NCBI GenBank assembly: GCA_036501665.1
Contig: DASXZW010000113.1
Span: 1 to 64,000 of the forward strand
DNA length: 64,000 nt
Direction: 5' to 3'
Source of the DNA: DATAUD01 sp036501665
GTDB lineage: Bacteria; Verrucomicrobiota; Verrucomicrobiia; Limisphaerales; Palsa-1400
A program made the position numbers and the translations under genes. Under the pieces are notes generated by a model, which saw only the letters and a program-made list of their open reading frames with translations, was not told the DNA's origin and searched no databases. Below, in pieces: positions 36,838 through 45,895 of this stretch (positions within the stretch are counted from its first letter, which is position 1; the number at the start of each line of letters is the position of its first letter).

Positions 36838-37035
36838 ATGAAAACGGAGTCACATCAGTTTTCGGATGGCAACGAAAATAACAATTGCCCGGTCCCCCAG
36901 GCTGAAAGCACTGGGGAACACTGGCGCTACTGTTTGCAATGTGGCCATTAGATGATCAATGCGAAGTGCAAATTGCGTTGTCCACGCTGTCATTATTTCA
37001 TGAGCTGCTCGGACTTCGATCATTTGCGGGGATAA
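36838..37035 (+). pseudogene. Small zinc-ribbon gene split by an in-frame TAG
   Basis: ATG 36838 to TAG 36949-36951 encodes 37 residues ending 'EHWRYCLQCGH'; in the same frame and directly after the stop, ATG 36952 to TAA 37035 encodes 27 residues with 'CKLRCPRCHYFMSCSDFD'. Together they look like one 64-residue two-knuckle zinc protein (CxxC plus CxxxCxxC) interrupted by one stop codon. Either the gene is inactivated, the two halves are made separately by TAGATG reinitiation, or the stop is read through. The rest of the gap to 37228 is without a recognisable gene. Confidence 0.55.
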
Positions 37036-37228
37036 TCGTGGGAGATGAAGAGCAAGAATCCGACGCCTTATGGTGCGGCTTTACTGGAATGAATGGCTCC
37101 TGCGGCGCCGCGCGGAACTGGAGGCAAAAATGGAACTATCATGGTAGTGTTCGCCATTGAATTGCGCGCGTGTTTGATTGAATTCGTGATTGGCCATTTG
37201 ATCCGGCGCGATATACCCTCAAGTTTAC

Positions 37229-39361
37229 ATGGACAGGAGCGAGATTGAGCAGGATGGCCGTTCACATCTACGGGCGGAAATTGCCCGAGTAGCGAGCCTT
37301 CTGGCGAAATATCTTGATCGTTTGCGGTCGCGTGGCAAGTCGGTGGCGGGCGAGGCTGTGCGAGGGTTCGTCATTGAAGATGGGGAGGCGGAGGGCATTA
37401 TTGCCGACTTGATTGATCGGTGGAACAGACCGTCCGCTGAAAGCCTTCCAATTGAGAAAATCCCAGAAAAAAAGGAAAAAAGCGGCCTTTTCACGAGTCT
37501 CGACGCGGACGACAAAAACCTTCTGCCCTTAAAGCATGTTGTTCGCAAATTTGAACTCACCGCGGTGGAATATGTTGCGGTTTTGCTGGCGTTGAGCGTC
37601 GAAGTGGATGGATGCTTTGGGCGACTCATCGCTTACCTGAACGATCATGTAGGGCATACGCGCCCCACAATTGGCCTTGCCTTGGAGCTCGGCGCAATTG
37701 TTGCAGAGGGGGCGGCTCCGTCCCCGCTCGCCTTTTGCCAACGCCCCGTGATTCAAGACGGTTTGCTGGAATTGGAAAGCGAAGGACCGGTTCCGGGGTT
37801 GTCGTTGCGTCTCGCTAATGACATGGCATTGCGGTTGGCGTCGGAAACTCTCCCTGGCATGTTGACCAAAGGTCTTCTCTACTTGGCGCCAGAATCTGAT
37901 TTGCCCGCTAAACTTGTCCTGGAGGAAACTGCCCGCAACCAGTTGGCGGCGTGGTCGCGATCTTTGACGAATCAGGGGCGGGCTGTGCCATTGGTTTTAT
38001 CAGGGACGCCGGGCTCTGGCAGAACCACTGTTGCTCATTCTGCCATGAGTGAATTAGGCTCTCCATTAGTCTCCCTGGAGATTCCAGCGCACAATCCAGC
38101 GGAACGCCTGAAAATTGCCCGGCGTGAATCGCGATGGTTTGGATCGCCATTGCTGATTCGCATCATTCCACCGGCTTTGGGTGAACGCGTGGATTGGCTG
38201 GCGTTTTGGGCGGGCCTGGCGGATTTGCCGGCGCCCTTGGTGATTGCCGTGGGTCCCGATCTCGCCGATGGCCTCACGGCTTCCGCTCCGGTCCACCCTT
38301 TGGTGGTTCAATTGCCGGAACCGGATGTGAAAGCACGAGCGGCGTTGTGGCGGGCGATGCTTCCTGCCGCCGCGCAATTGCCAGCAGAGGACGTGGATCA
38401 ACTGGCTGCTCGGTTTCGATTCAATCCGGGTCGTATCCAACTCGCGATACGGGGGGCTGCGTCAAGGGCTTCTTTCCCTTCGTCAAATAAAAGAAACCTG
38501 GAGTTGGCAGCGCTACTTCAATCCTGCCGTGACGTGGGTTCCGTAGCGATGGGCCCTCTGGCCCAGAAATTGCCGCTGCCGTTTATTTGGAACGATTTGA
38601 TCGTGCCAGCGCCGATCCGCTCCGAGTTGGAACTGGCCCGCACATGGGTTCGCCAACAGCGAAAAGTTTTGGACACCTGGGGTTTTGCGCGCCGAGTATC
38701 GATGGGGCGTGGCCTTAGCATGCTTCTTAGCGGCCTTCCTGGAACCGGGAAGACGATGGCCGCTCAAGTGCTGGCCCGTGATCTGGGCCTCGACCTTTAT
38801 CGCGTCGATCTTTCGCGCACGGTCAGCAAATACATCGGCGAGACGGAGAAAAATCTCAGCTGTTTGTTTGATGAAGCGCAGGCTTCCGGCGCCGCGCTCT
38901 TTTTCGATGAAGCTGACGCCCTGTTCGGCAAGCGGAGCGAGGTGACCAGCGCCCATGACCGGCATGCCAATCTCGAAATCGGCTACCTGCTCCAACGAAT
39001 GGAAGAATATGATGGGGTGACCATTTTGGCGACTAATCGCGCCCGCGACCTTGACGATGCTTTTACGCGCCGTTTTCACTTCATTATAGATATTCCGATG
39101 CCTGACGAGGCGCATCGGTTGAAAATCTGGGAGGGAATGTTTCCAGTTGATGCCGAACGGGAGGCAGATTTGGATTTTCGACACTTGGCAAAGGCGTTTG
39201 AAATCTCCGGAGGCGAAATCAAGAACACGGCCCTCGCTGGAGCTTACATTGCAGCCGGGGAGTCGCGCCCGATCAGAATGGCGGACCTGCAACGCGCAGT
39301 GCGGAGGGAATTTGTTAAATCTGGCCGGGTTTTAAATGCGCGGAGCGTTGGCAGGTCATAA
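37229..39361 (+). CDS. eCIS-associated AAA+ ATPase (Afp15/Pvc15-like)
   Basis: The 710-aa protein has two AAA-type modules. The first (about residues 235-410) has a P-loop GTPGSGRT in which the catalytic Lys is Arg265 and no clear Walker B, so it looks inactive. The second (about 485-690) is complete: GLPGTGKT with Lys508, Walker B FFDEAD at Asp560-Glu561, sensor 'ILATNRARDLDDAF' and Arg finger region 'TRRFHF'. The N-terminal 200 residues are helical. Such ATPases accompany all extracellular contractile injection systems and are needed for particle assembly or cargo loading. It runs toward the leftward eCIS genes, the stops being 2 nt apart. Confidence 0.92.
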   Translation: MDRSEIEQDGRSHLRAEIARVASLLAKYLDRLRSRGKSVAGEAVRGFVIEDGEAEGIIADLIDRWNRPSAESLPIEKIPEKKEKSGLFTSLDADDKNLLPLKHVVRKFELTAVEYVAVLLALSVEVDGCFGRLIAYLNDHVGHTRPTIGLALELGAIVAEGAAPSPLAFCQRPVIQDGLLELESEGPVPGLSLRLANDMALRLASETLPGMLTKGLLYLAPESDLPAKLVLEETARNQLAAWSRSLTNQGRAVPLVLSGTPGSGRTTVAHSAMSELGSPLVSLEIPAHNPAERLKIARRESRWFGSPLLIRIIPPALGERVDWLAFWAGLADLPAPLVIAVGPDLADGLTASAPVHPLVVQLPEPDVKARAALWRAMLPAAAQLPAEDVDQLAARFRFNPGRIQLAIRGAASRASFPSSNKRNLELAALLQSCRDVGSVAMGPLAQKLPLPFIWNDLIVPAPIRSELELARTWVRQQRKVLDTWGFARRVSMGRGLSMLLSGLPGTGKTMAAQVLARDLGLDLYRVDLSRTVSKYIGETEKNLSCLFDEAQASGAALFFDEADALFGKRSEVTSAHDRHANLEIGYLLQRMEEYDGVTILATNRARDLDDAFTRRFHFIIDIPMPDEAHRLKIWEGMFPVDAEREADLDFRHLAKAFEISGGEIKNTALAGAYIAAGESRPIRMADLQRAVRREFVKSGRVLNARSVGRS

Positions 39362-39363
39362 AG

Positions 39364-40128
39364 TTAAGTCAGGCCGAGGGATCTGGGTGGTATTCCCAGG
39401 ATTTCGACTATTGCAGCGGGAGTTTGTGCGCCTTTAATATCACTGAGTGATTTTGTGTCGTCGTCAGGCGACGGGATACTAAGGCGACCTAGTTCATCTG
39501 GCCCGCGAAGCAAGATGACGGAAAACGCGTCAGGCCAGCGTTGCACGAAATAGATAGTCGAGTCGGGAAATGATTTTGCCAGATCCCAAGCCTGTGTCCC
39601 AAGCGGTCCCTCGCTGGCAGTTACCAAAACACCAGTGGGTGAAGGAGCAACGTGAACCCAGCCTTCATCAATGAATTCTTTGAGAGCGACTCGAACGTCA
39701 TCAACACTTGCGCCTTCAACAACGGCGGCGGACGCCTCCACGGGTTCTTCAACACTTTGCTCCGTTACAGTGAATCCGAGCGATTCGGCGACCGGGGCAG
39801 GATTGGCTTCTCGTGAGTTAACTTGAGCGCCGTTTCTCCACTCAAAAATTTGTTCTCGATCAATATCGAACCAGAGTGAATACACGGTCTCTTCGCCCGC
39901 TTGTCTTGAAAGGATTTCGGCGAAGTAACGGTCTGAGCCTTCCGTGCCAGGGGAACTTGAAACCAAGGCGTTGTAATGGGACGCGCCAGGGATTGTTTCC
40001 CATGGCGGGTCGTCAATGGCGTAAGGAAACTCCTGCTTCCACTCGCGTTCGGCGAGGAGTTGAAGGTTTGCAACGGGAAAAGGCGCCAAAATCGCCCAGC
40101 AGCAGATTGATGTGTCAATTGTCGTCAT
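39364..40128 (-). CDS. Putative immunity protein to the DUF4157-nuclease effector
   Basis: A 254-aa acidic soluble protein without signal peptide, with an N-terminal 'DTSICCWAILAPFPV' stretch, 'YNALVSSSPGTEGSDRYFAEI', a Glu/Pro/Val-rich linker (about residues 118-140) and a C-terminal domain ('VRVALKEFIDEGWVHVAPS'). No family is recognised. Its ATG overlaps the TGA of the effector gene by 4 nt (ATGA), so the two are co-translated, and an acidic neighbour directly behind a nuclease toxin is the classical arrangement for an immunity protein. It may instead be a chaperone or loader; the role is inferred from position and charge. Confidence 0.6.
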   Translation of the reverse strand: MTTIDTSICCWAILAPFPVANLQLLAEREWKQEFPYAIDDPPWETIPGASHYNALVSSSPGTEGSDRYFAEILSRQAGEETVYSLWFDIDREQIFEWRNGAQVNSREANPAPVAESLGFTVTEQSVEEPVEASAAVVEGASVDDVRVALKEFIDEGWVHVAPSPTGVLVTASEGPLGTQAWDLAKSFPDSTIYFVQRWPDAFSVILLRGPDELGRLSIPSPDDDTKSLSDIKGAQTPAAIVEILGIPPRSLGLT

Positions 40129-43100
40129 GGTCTCGTTACACCCAAAGCTTCTCCAATTGTGCCAGCGGCCGCCTCTTTTATCTGGGACTCAGATAACGGT
40201 ATGATTTTTGTGCTGTCCAGCCCATTTCTATCGAGAATTATTTTAAGCCGATCCAGAAGAGTCTTGTTACTGTTCTTCATTAAATCGTCTGTTACGCCTA
40301 GATATGGATTTCGACCGGTCGCGGATTTGGCATTTTTAAGCTGCTCAAGCATTTTATCAATTTTACGCACTGCGTCGCGCTGGGTTTCTGTTAAAGCGCG
40401 CCGATTCAGCTTTTGGTATCCGGCCTCCAGGGCTTCTTTCCATGTATCAACAGTCCATCCTTTTATTTCAAACCCAAATCGCTTGCCGCCGATTTTAAAT
40501 GCGAAGTCGATTTCGCTCGAATCCATTTTGACCTGTCGTTCAACGTCGGCGCCAAGTCGCTCTGCTTCAACTTCACCGACCATCTCTCCGCCGGCGCCGC
40601 GCGCCTTGGTTCGAAAGTCTCTCATCACGGCTGCATCCCCTGGATTGGTGGCGGCCCGGCGGTATAGGTCCCACGGCGTGCGTTTATCGTTGCCAAGGAA
40701 TTCGAGGGCTTCGTCACTGATCGAAGTTCGGTTGAGCCATGCCAAATCGAGCACCTTGGCGCCTTGCCTGACCTTGGATCCGAGAACGCGCAGTGTTTCG
40801 GCGGAGAGACCCTTGCGGCTGGCAAGTTTCTGGACCTCGGTGATGAATGTATTGGGCGCTCGCGATTCAGCCGCAGCAGCCAAAAGATCAGTAAGGGAAC
40901 CAACAGAGTTTGGGCGCGTGGCAATCACGCCGTCAACGGCGTTGAGGAAGGCTTCGCGGGCATCCGGCCGCAACTGCATCGCGCGTTGAGCTATTGCCAA
41001 TCGCGCATCGGCAACGCTTTTTGCGCGGCGATTCGCTTCGTTGGTGGAGGCCTTGTCTGTCGCGGCTTCAACTTCCTCTTCTGCTGCGTTGAGCGCGCTT
41101 TCGAGGCGTCCCAATACCCGTTTCCCAGTCGGAGCCAGCGATGTCCCAGCAATGCTCTCTGTCAAACGTTCGGCGGCGACCTCGCCGCGAGTTACACGAA
41201 GCATCGCGAGAAACCCCGGGCTCTTTGCCGAAACCGCATCAGCGGCGGCGGCTGGACCATCTATAAGGACCGCTGCGGCTGCTTCCTGAGGAGTGGGGAA
41301 TCGTTTGATGGCTCGGATCATCGCCTCGGCTTCAGCGCGCACTCCCATGACGGACTCTCGAATTGCCCCCGGGAGAGCGATGACGCGGTCTGCCGCGGCA
41401 ACGAGACGCGGAACCAACCCGGAAGTGATCAGCCTCTGAAGATCGTGCGCCATCCAGACTGCCATCGCGACGTCATAGATTTCGAGAAACGCGCGTCCTT
41501 CGGGAGTTTCGGAAAGAGCGTCACGATTTTTATCGACGGTTTCCATCCCGGCGATAAGGGCAGCATTGACAATGGCGTCTCGTCCGGCGGTTGTGCCTGC
41601 AGTTTCAAGCATGGCCGAACCGAATGCGCGCAAGCCTCCTTCTTCAATGAGTCCTTCAGCCAGCGCTGGACCAAACGCACGAAGCAGTCCAGAGCCAGCC
41701 ATAATCCACATGTAGCCGTGCACCGTGGCCGACAGCGCGCGTTGCACTATTTCTCCCGACGGCGGGTTGAGAAGCCCAATGGCTTCCAGCGTTGTAACTA
41801 CGCGGGTTTGAGGTGGCTTACCAAGGATTGTTACACGCACGAGTTGGGTCGGCAGCAAAGGGCCGACCTCCTCACCGGTGTCTTCTCCTAGCGTCCCCCA
41901 GGCCTTCCGCCACATCATGCCCGGCAAACTGCCGATGCGAATTATTCTCGGCTGAATGGTGATGGTATCGCGCATCAGCGGGCCTGATGCTTCGCCGGGA
42001 AGCGTTGGCTCGTGTCCAAGGGCGACTTGTCCTCCACTTGCGAAGTTCGCATCGGGAGCTGTGGCGGATGTTTTTTGAGAAGTTTTCCAATCCGCACCTT
42101 GGAAGTAACCATCTTCGTCAAAGCCGGCAACGAATTCTGGCAGATTTTCCAGATTTTCACCAGCAACCTGCATTGATTCCATCGACTTGACTGTAAAAAT
42201 CCGACCGATCGACGCCAATCGTCCCGCCGGGTCTGGCATGCGCGCAAGGCGGGCCGCCGTTCCCTCTTTGGACATTCGCCGCTCCAGAATTGGAAAATCG
42301 GCAGATGCGGTTGTGTACAACAGACGAGCAATAAGGCTTGCGTCTGAATCCTCGTGGCGTTTGATCGCGGCTTCGATCAAGGTCATCCGCTGATCAATTG
42401 TTGTCAGCGATAGCGCGTCAAAATCCAGGCCGCGTTGCGCATCGGCGCCGCCAGTCAGGGCGCGCGTCAGAATTTCGGCGCGTTGGGAGTGTTCCGCCTC
42501 GCCGCCCGCCCCAAAGTTTGGATTGAACTCGTCGCCCTGGATTACAATCATACCCGAGTAATGCCACCACCAATCGTCAATATGCTCGGGCTCTTGGCCG
42601 TACCAGTGTTCGGCGGGGTCGGTGTAATCAGATTCCAGGCGCGCGAACTTGATCGTGTATCCGTAGAAGTGTCCGTCACCGCCAGGTACCATCACACGGG
42701 GTCCCCGCTCGGAGGAGTTCCGCAATGCAATTTCCGCGCGCGCTGATGAGCTTTCATCAAGGATGCGCTCTTTTACTCGAATTTCACCAATGAGGTAGTC
42801 CCATTCACCAATTGCGAGCTTCGGCCGCTTCTTGCGGTAAGCGTATGAGCCGACGGAATCGCCTGCGGCAAGCGGCCCTGAGCCGCGAAGGTCAAACGAT
42901 CCAAAATGATTCCGCGTCGATCGTTTGGCGATAAGTTGATTGATCGCCGGCGCTTTTTCCTCAGCTTCGTCAAGAAGCCAGTCCAGTGCCGTATGGGTGA
43001 TGTCGCTAAGGATGAACCGCTCTTCGGTCAGTTCATGACTTGCAAGCGCGTCGAGGTATCGATCGAAGTACGAGCGATTTTGGGCGTCTGTGAGGTCTGA

Positions 43101-44084
43101 ACGGGCGCTCCACCACACAGTCGTATCAAGTAATTTCCACTCGTCCCCACCGAGAATAAGGCGTTGTTTGAGAATATCGATGACCTTCTCAACATCTTCC
43201 GCCAGGCGCTTTTCGAACGCTATTCGCATTAAGGTTGCCACTTCAATTGCAACACCCTCAAGACTACGCAAGCGAACATGATTTTCGTCTATGAGATCGA
43301 AGCCGCCGAAGTGATTCGAATCGGCGTACAGCCTGAGCGCGATTTGTTCGCGTGTTGTGGAAAGAGGAACCGAAAGTATTGCGGGGTCCTCGGGATTGAC
43401 TTCTGGATTCCAATCGAGCGGTTCGAGCACAACTTCCCGATTCTCGGGACCTTGCGGAGACGCTGCTACATCATCGGGATCGCCTTCTGGTTGCCTTGAA
43501 ATCTGCACTTTCTGTCTGGGGCTTATCGCCGGAGCCGGTTCACCTCTTTTGAAGGCGTCTGCCGCGTTATCGGCTTCTTTCTCCACTGAATCCCCGGGGA
43601 GGCTTACCGAGTTTGCGGAACCGGCGCCGCTCCCTAAGCCTTGCTGAACGGTGTGCGCCAGTTCGTGCATTAGAAGCGTTTGGCCTTCTGGGGTTTCTGG
43701 TTTGTATTGTCTTTCGCCGAATACAACATCTTGGCCAACCGTAAAGGCGCGAGCCTGGAGCGCTCCCGCTGTGTTCGCAGCCTTTCTGTCTGTGTGCAAC
43801 CGAGTCTCCGAGAAGTCCTCTCCAAAATGCCTTTCAGCGACATTGCGTACCGATTCAGGCAATGGCTGGCCTCGGCCCTGGAGTGAAGAAATCTTCAATC
43901 CAGCAATTGCACTATTCTGGTCGGGCCTGGCAGTCAAGTTCGCACGAAGACGCGACTGCATGCATTTGTTGCCGAGTGTTTCGTGCAGATGCGCCGATGG
44001 ATTTGGACGTTTTACAGGTGCAATCGTGCCTTGGCCCTTTGGGGAGGGGCTCTTAGAATTCGCGCGTATCTTAGTCGAGCCCAT
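40125..44084 (-). CDS. eCIS effector: DUF4157 domain plus C-terminal PD-(D/E)XK-type nuclease
   Basis: The 1319-aa protein lacks a signal peptide. Residues about 65-150 are the eCIS-core domain DUF4157, with 'TRLHTDRKAANTAGALQA', 'VGQDVVFGE' and the metalloprotease-like HELAH (residues 140-144). A long alpha-rich middle follows, with a hydrophobic patch at about 780-900. The last about 150 residues contain an acidic turn and 'EIDFAF' (Glu1191, Asp1193) then FEIKGW (Glu1206, Lys1208): the D-x12-ExK layout of PD-(D/E)XK nucleases. DUF4157 is strongly linked to cargo of contractile injection systems, so this is likely a delivered nuclease. The gene is followed at once by its putative immunity gene. 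Nuclease identity rests on motif shape; no fold search was possible. Confidence 0.82.
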   Translation of the reverse strand: MGSTKIRANSKSPSPKGQGTIAPVKRPNPSAHLHETLGNKCMQSRLRANLTARPDQNSAIAGLKISSLQGRGQPLPESVRNVAERHFGEDFSETRLHTDRKAANTAGALQARAFTVGQDVVFGERQYKPETPEGQTLLMHELAHTVQQGLGSGAGSANSVSLPGDSVEKEADNAADAFKRGEPAPAISPRQKVQISRQPEGDPDDVAASPQGPENREVVLEPLDWNPEVNPEDPAILSVPLSTTREQIALRLYADSNHFGGFDLIDENHVRLRSLEGVAIEVATLMRIAFEKRLAEDVEKVIDILKQRLILGGDEWKLLDTTVWWSARSDLTDAQNRSYFDRYLDALASHELTEERFILSDITHTALDWLLDEAEEKAPAINQLIAKRSTRNHFGSFDLRGSGPLAAGDSVGSYAYRKKRPKLAIGEWDYLIGEIRVKERILDESSSARAEIALRNSSERGPRVMVPGGDGHFYGYTIKFARLESDYTDPAEHWYGQEPEHIDDWWWHYSGMIVIQGDEFNPNFGAGGEAEHSQRAEILTRALTGGADAQRGLDFDALSLTTIDQRMTLIEAAIKRHEDSDASLIARLLYTTASADFPILERRMSKEGTAARLARMPDPAGRLASIGRIFTVKSMESMQVAGENLENLPEFVAGFDEDGYFQGADWKTSQKTSATAPDANFASGGQVALGHEPTLPGEASGPLMRDTITIQPRIIRIGSLPGMMWRKAWGTLGEDTGEEVGPLLPTQLVRVTILGKPPQTRVVTTLEAIGLLNPPSGEIVQRALSATVHGYMWIMAGSGLLRAFGPALAEGLIEEGGLRAFGSAMLETAGTTAGRDAIVNAALIAGMETVDKNRDALSETPEGRAFLEIYDVAMAVWMAHDLQRLITSGLVPRLVAAADRVIALPGAIRESVMGVRAEAEAMIRAIKRFPTPQEAAAAVLIDGPAAAADAVSAKSPGFLAMLRVTRGEVAAERLTESIAGTSLAPTGKRVLGRLESALNAAEEEVEAATDKASTNEANRRAKSVADARLAIAQRAMQLRPDAREAFLNAVDGVIATRPNSVGSLTDLLAAAAESRAPNTFITEVQKLASRKGLSAETLRVLGSKVRQGAKVLDLAWLNRTSISDEALEFLGNDKRTPWDLYRRAATNPGDAAVMRDFRTKARGAGGEMVGEVEAERLGADVERQVKMDSSEIDFAFKIGGKRFGFEIKGWTVDTWKEALEAGYQKLNRRALTETQRDAVRKIDKMLEQLKNAKSATGRNPYLGVTDDLMKNSNKTLLDRLKIILDRNGLDSTKIIPLSESQIKEAAAGTIGEALGVTRP

Positions 44085-44134
44085 GGGTGCCTTCGCTGAA
44101 TTCCCAAGGCGGGGTTATCCTTGAATTTGCGTCT

Positions 44135-45895
44135 TCAGTTGTCATGTGTCCCCGCCACGTTCTCGAATTCGAATCGAACAATTTTTTGCGACCAGGGAAC
44201 CCACCCAGGATTACGGTCCAGGCCGGCGCGGCGCAGGTTCAGATTGATTTGTTCCATTGGCATCAGCACGGTGACGTTTTCAGATTTTAATTCGATGCGC
44301 GCGGCAATTTTGAGGTAATCCGATATCAATGACCCCAGTGGTCTAATGGATTCTTCAGAGGACGCTCCCACGCGCATGGCAAAAATCTGGGAGATAGATC
44401 CACACACCTGAAGAAGCACGGATGCGGTTGAAGCGGTCGTTCCAGGAGGCAGCCAGAATCGGAGAGCTTTCGGCGCGCTGTCAACGGGCCTGAACCGTTT
44501 AGCAGAGTCCAATGACGCCAGAACATTCGCCGCTTCCGGTTGTGGCGCTGATCGCGGCCATTTGTTTAGGAAAGCATCGATGCCGGCTGCCACCGCAGGC
44601 GAATCCGGCGCTGGAGTGGCAAAAAGAACGAAGAAACTGGAGGTGGCGGCAACGAGAAGGCGGCCGGAGGATGTCTCAATTAGATCGAGAAGAACGGATG
44701 GAAACGACACATCCATTCTTGAAAATGCGTTTATGACCGACGCCAGCAATTCACCGCAGACCTCTGATTGTTGAGCCGGCAGAATTGTCGGAATCTCGGA
44801 AGCTTCACGCGTTGTAATCCCGCCAAACAGTGCGGGGGCACAATCACCCGATGCTTCGGGTCCGAGGAGAGCGGCGGCCGCGGCTGCCAGAATTTGTCCC
44901 TCTGGCAAACAGGCTTTCCATAAGGTTTCGCCGATTCCTAATTCCAGCGCTGTCAACATTAGATAGAACAATCCGCCGTAGGCCGTCGTTCGATGCGGAG
45001 CGACTTCGTCCAACGAAGTTTTCGGAGCTGCAGGCTCCGGATGAATCCGCGCTGTGCTAACGGCACTCGGAATCACGCGGCGGATTAGTTCGTGATGTGC
45101 CGTCATTGCGGCGGACACCGCAGTGGGAGCAAGGGCATTCGCCCCAGAGGGAAGAGTTTGCGAGAGTGTTTGGACGTAGAGCGCGACACAGGCCGCCTCT
45201 ATTGACATGTTTGTCGGGTGCTGTTTCGCCAGAATGGCAAAGTCATGTTGAATTTTCGCAAATGAGGCAGCAGTCGATGAAGTTCCCAATTCATCGGTGC
45301 AATCTGTTTTATGGTTGCCTGCGCCGGCAATAATTTGGGTCGTCTCAGCAATGTTAAGTTCCAAGGCTTGTGAGAATTCGATGATTATCGTTCCCGGCAA
45401 TCGTGCGAGTATTGTTATCAACTCTTCAGTAGCGGCCAACCGCAACAAAGCAACCACGCTGATCACAAGGCCCGAATGCGTTGCGAGGAAATCGCGCAGA
45501 CCTGTTCCTTGCCACGCAGCGTGATACCATGCGGGCGTGGCGTTCGATGATGTGTGTCTGAGATAAGACGCCAGCCAGGACGCGTCGTCGTCAAATATTA
45601 CAGCAGGGGTTTGCCCATTCGTATTTTTACCGTCAACATCCAGAAAGGAAACACTTTCCGCCATTTCCACGACGTATCGCGAAACCACGTTGGGATCGAT
45701 CATCTCCTCTTCCGAGAGCGCCCAGCGAGGTTGCAAATGACGCACCAGCACAACGCGCCCGGGGAACCTGGATTCCAGACTGTCACAAAACCGACCGAGC
45801 ACGTCTCGAGTAAAGCGTTCAGCCAATTGCTTGCACGGCTCCTCGCGCCCCGCCAAAGCGATGACATCGAGCTGCAATCGCCGAACGCGGTTCAT
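44135..45895 (-). CDS. CIS_TMP-like protein, putative tape measure
   Basis: The 586-aa protein begins 'MNRVRRLQLDVIA' and has 'FPGRVVLVRHLQPRWALSEEE' and 'YVVEMAESVSFL', which by eye matches the N-terminal domain of contractile injection system tape measure proteins (CIS_TMP, PF19268), where a short 'R...RL.L.....' strand is followed by 'RI..L...LG'. Further on, 'WLASYLRH', 'PAWYHAAW' and 'LITILARLPG' mirror the family's repeated helical module. A tape-measure protein sets tail length; in related systems the gene stands near the ATPase, as here. It starts at the stop of the preceding gene (TAATG). Confidence 0.6.
   Translation of the reverse strand: MNRVRRLQLDVIALAGREEPCKQLAERFTRDVLGRFCDSLESRFPGRVVLVRHLQPRWALSEEEMIDPNVVSRYVVEMAESVSFLDVDGKNTNGQTPAVIFDDDASWLASYLRHTSSNATPAWYHAAWQGTGLRDFLATHSGLVISVVALLRLAATEELITILARLPGTIIIEFSQALELNIAETTQIIAGAGNHKTDCTDELGTSSTAASFAKIQHDFAILAKQHPTNMSIEAACVALYVQTLSQTLPSGANALAPTAVSAAMTAHHELIRRVIPSAVSTARIHPEPAAPKTSLDEVAPHRTTAYGGLFYLMLTALELGIGETLWKACLPEGQILAAAAAALLGPEASGDCAPALFGGITTREASEIPTILPAQQSEVCGELLASVINAFSRMDVSFPSVLLDLIETSSGRLLVAATSSFFVLFATPAPDSPAVAAGIDAFLNKWPRSAPQPEAANVLASLDSAKRFRPVDSAPKALRFWLPPGTTASTASVLLQVCGSISQIFAMRVGASSEESIRPLGSLISDYLKIAARIELKSENVTVLMPMEQINLNLRRAGLDRNPGWVPWSQKIVRFEFENVAGTHDN

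Noticed and set aside
40764..41891. 375-aa plus-strand frame within the DUF4157 effector gene
   Set aside because: It is antisense to the long effector frame and has Cys/Arg/Ser-rich sequence without recognisable domains.
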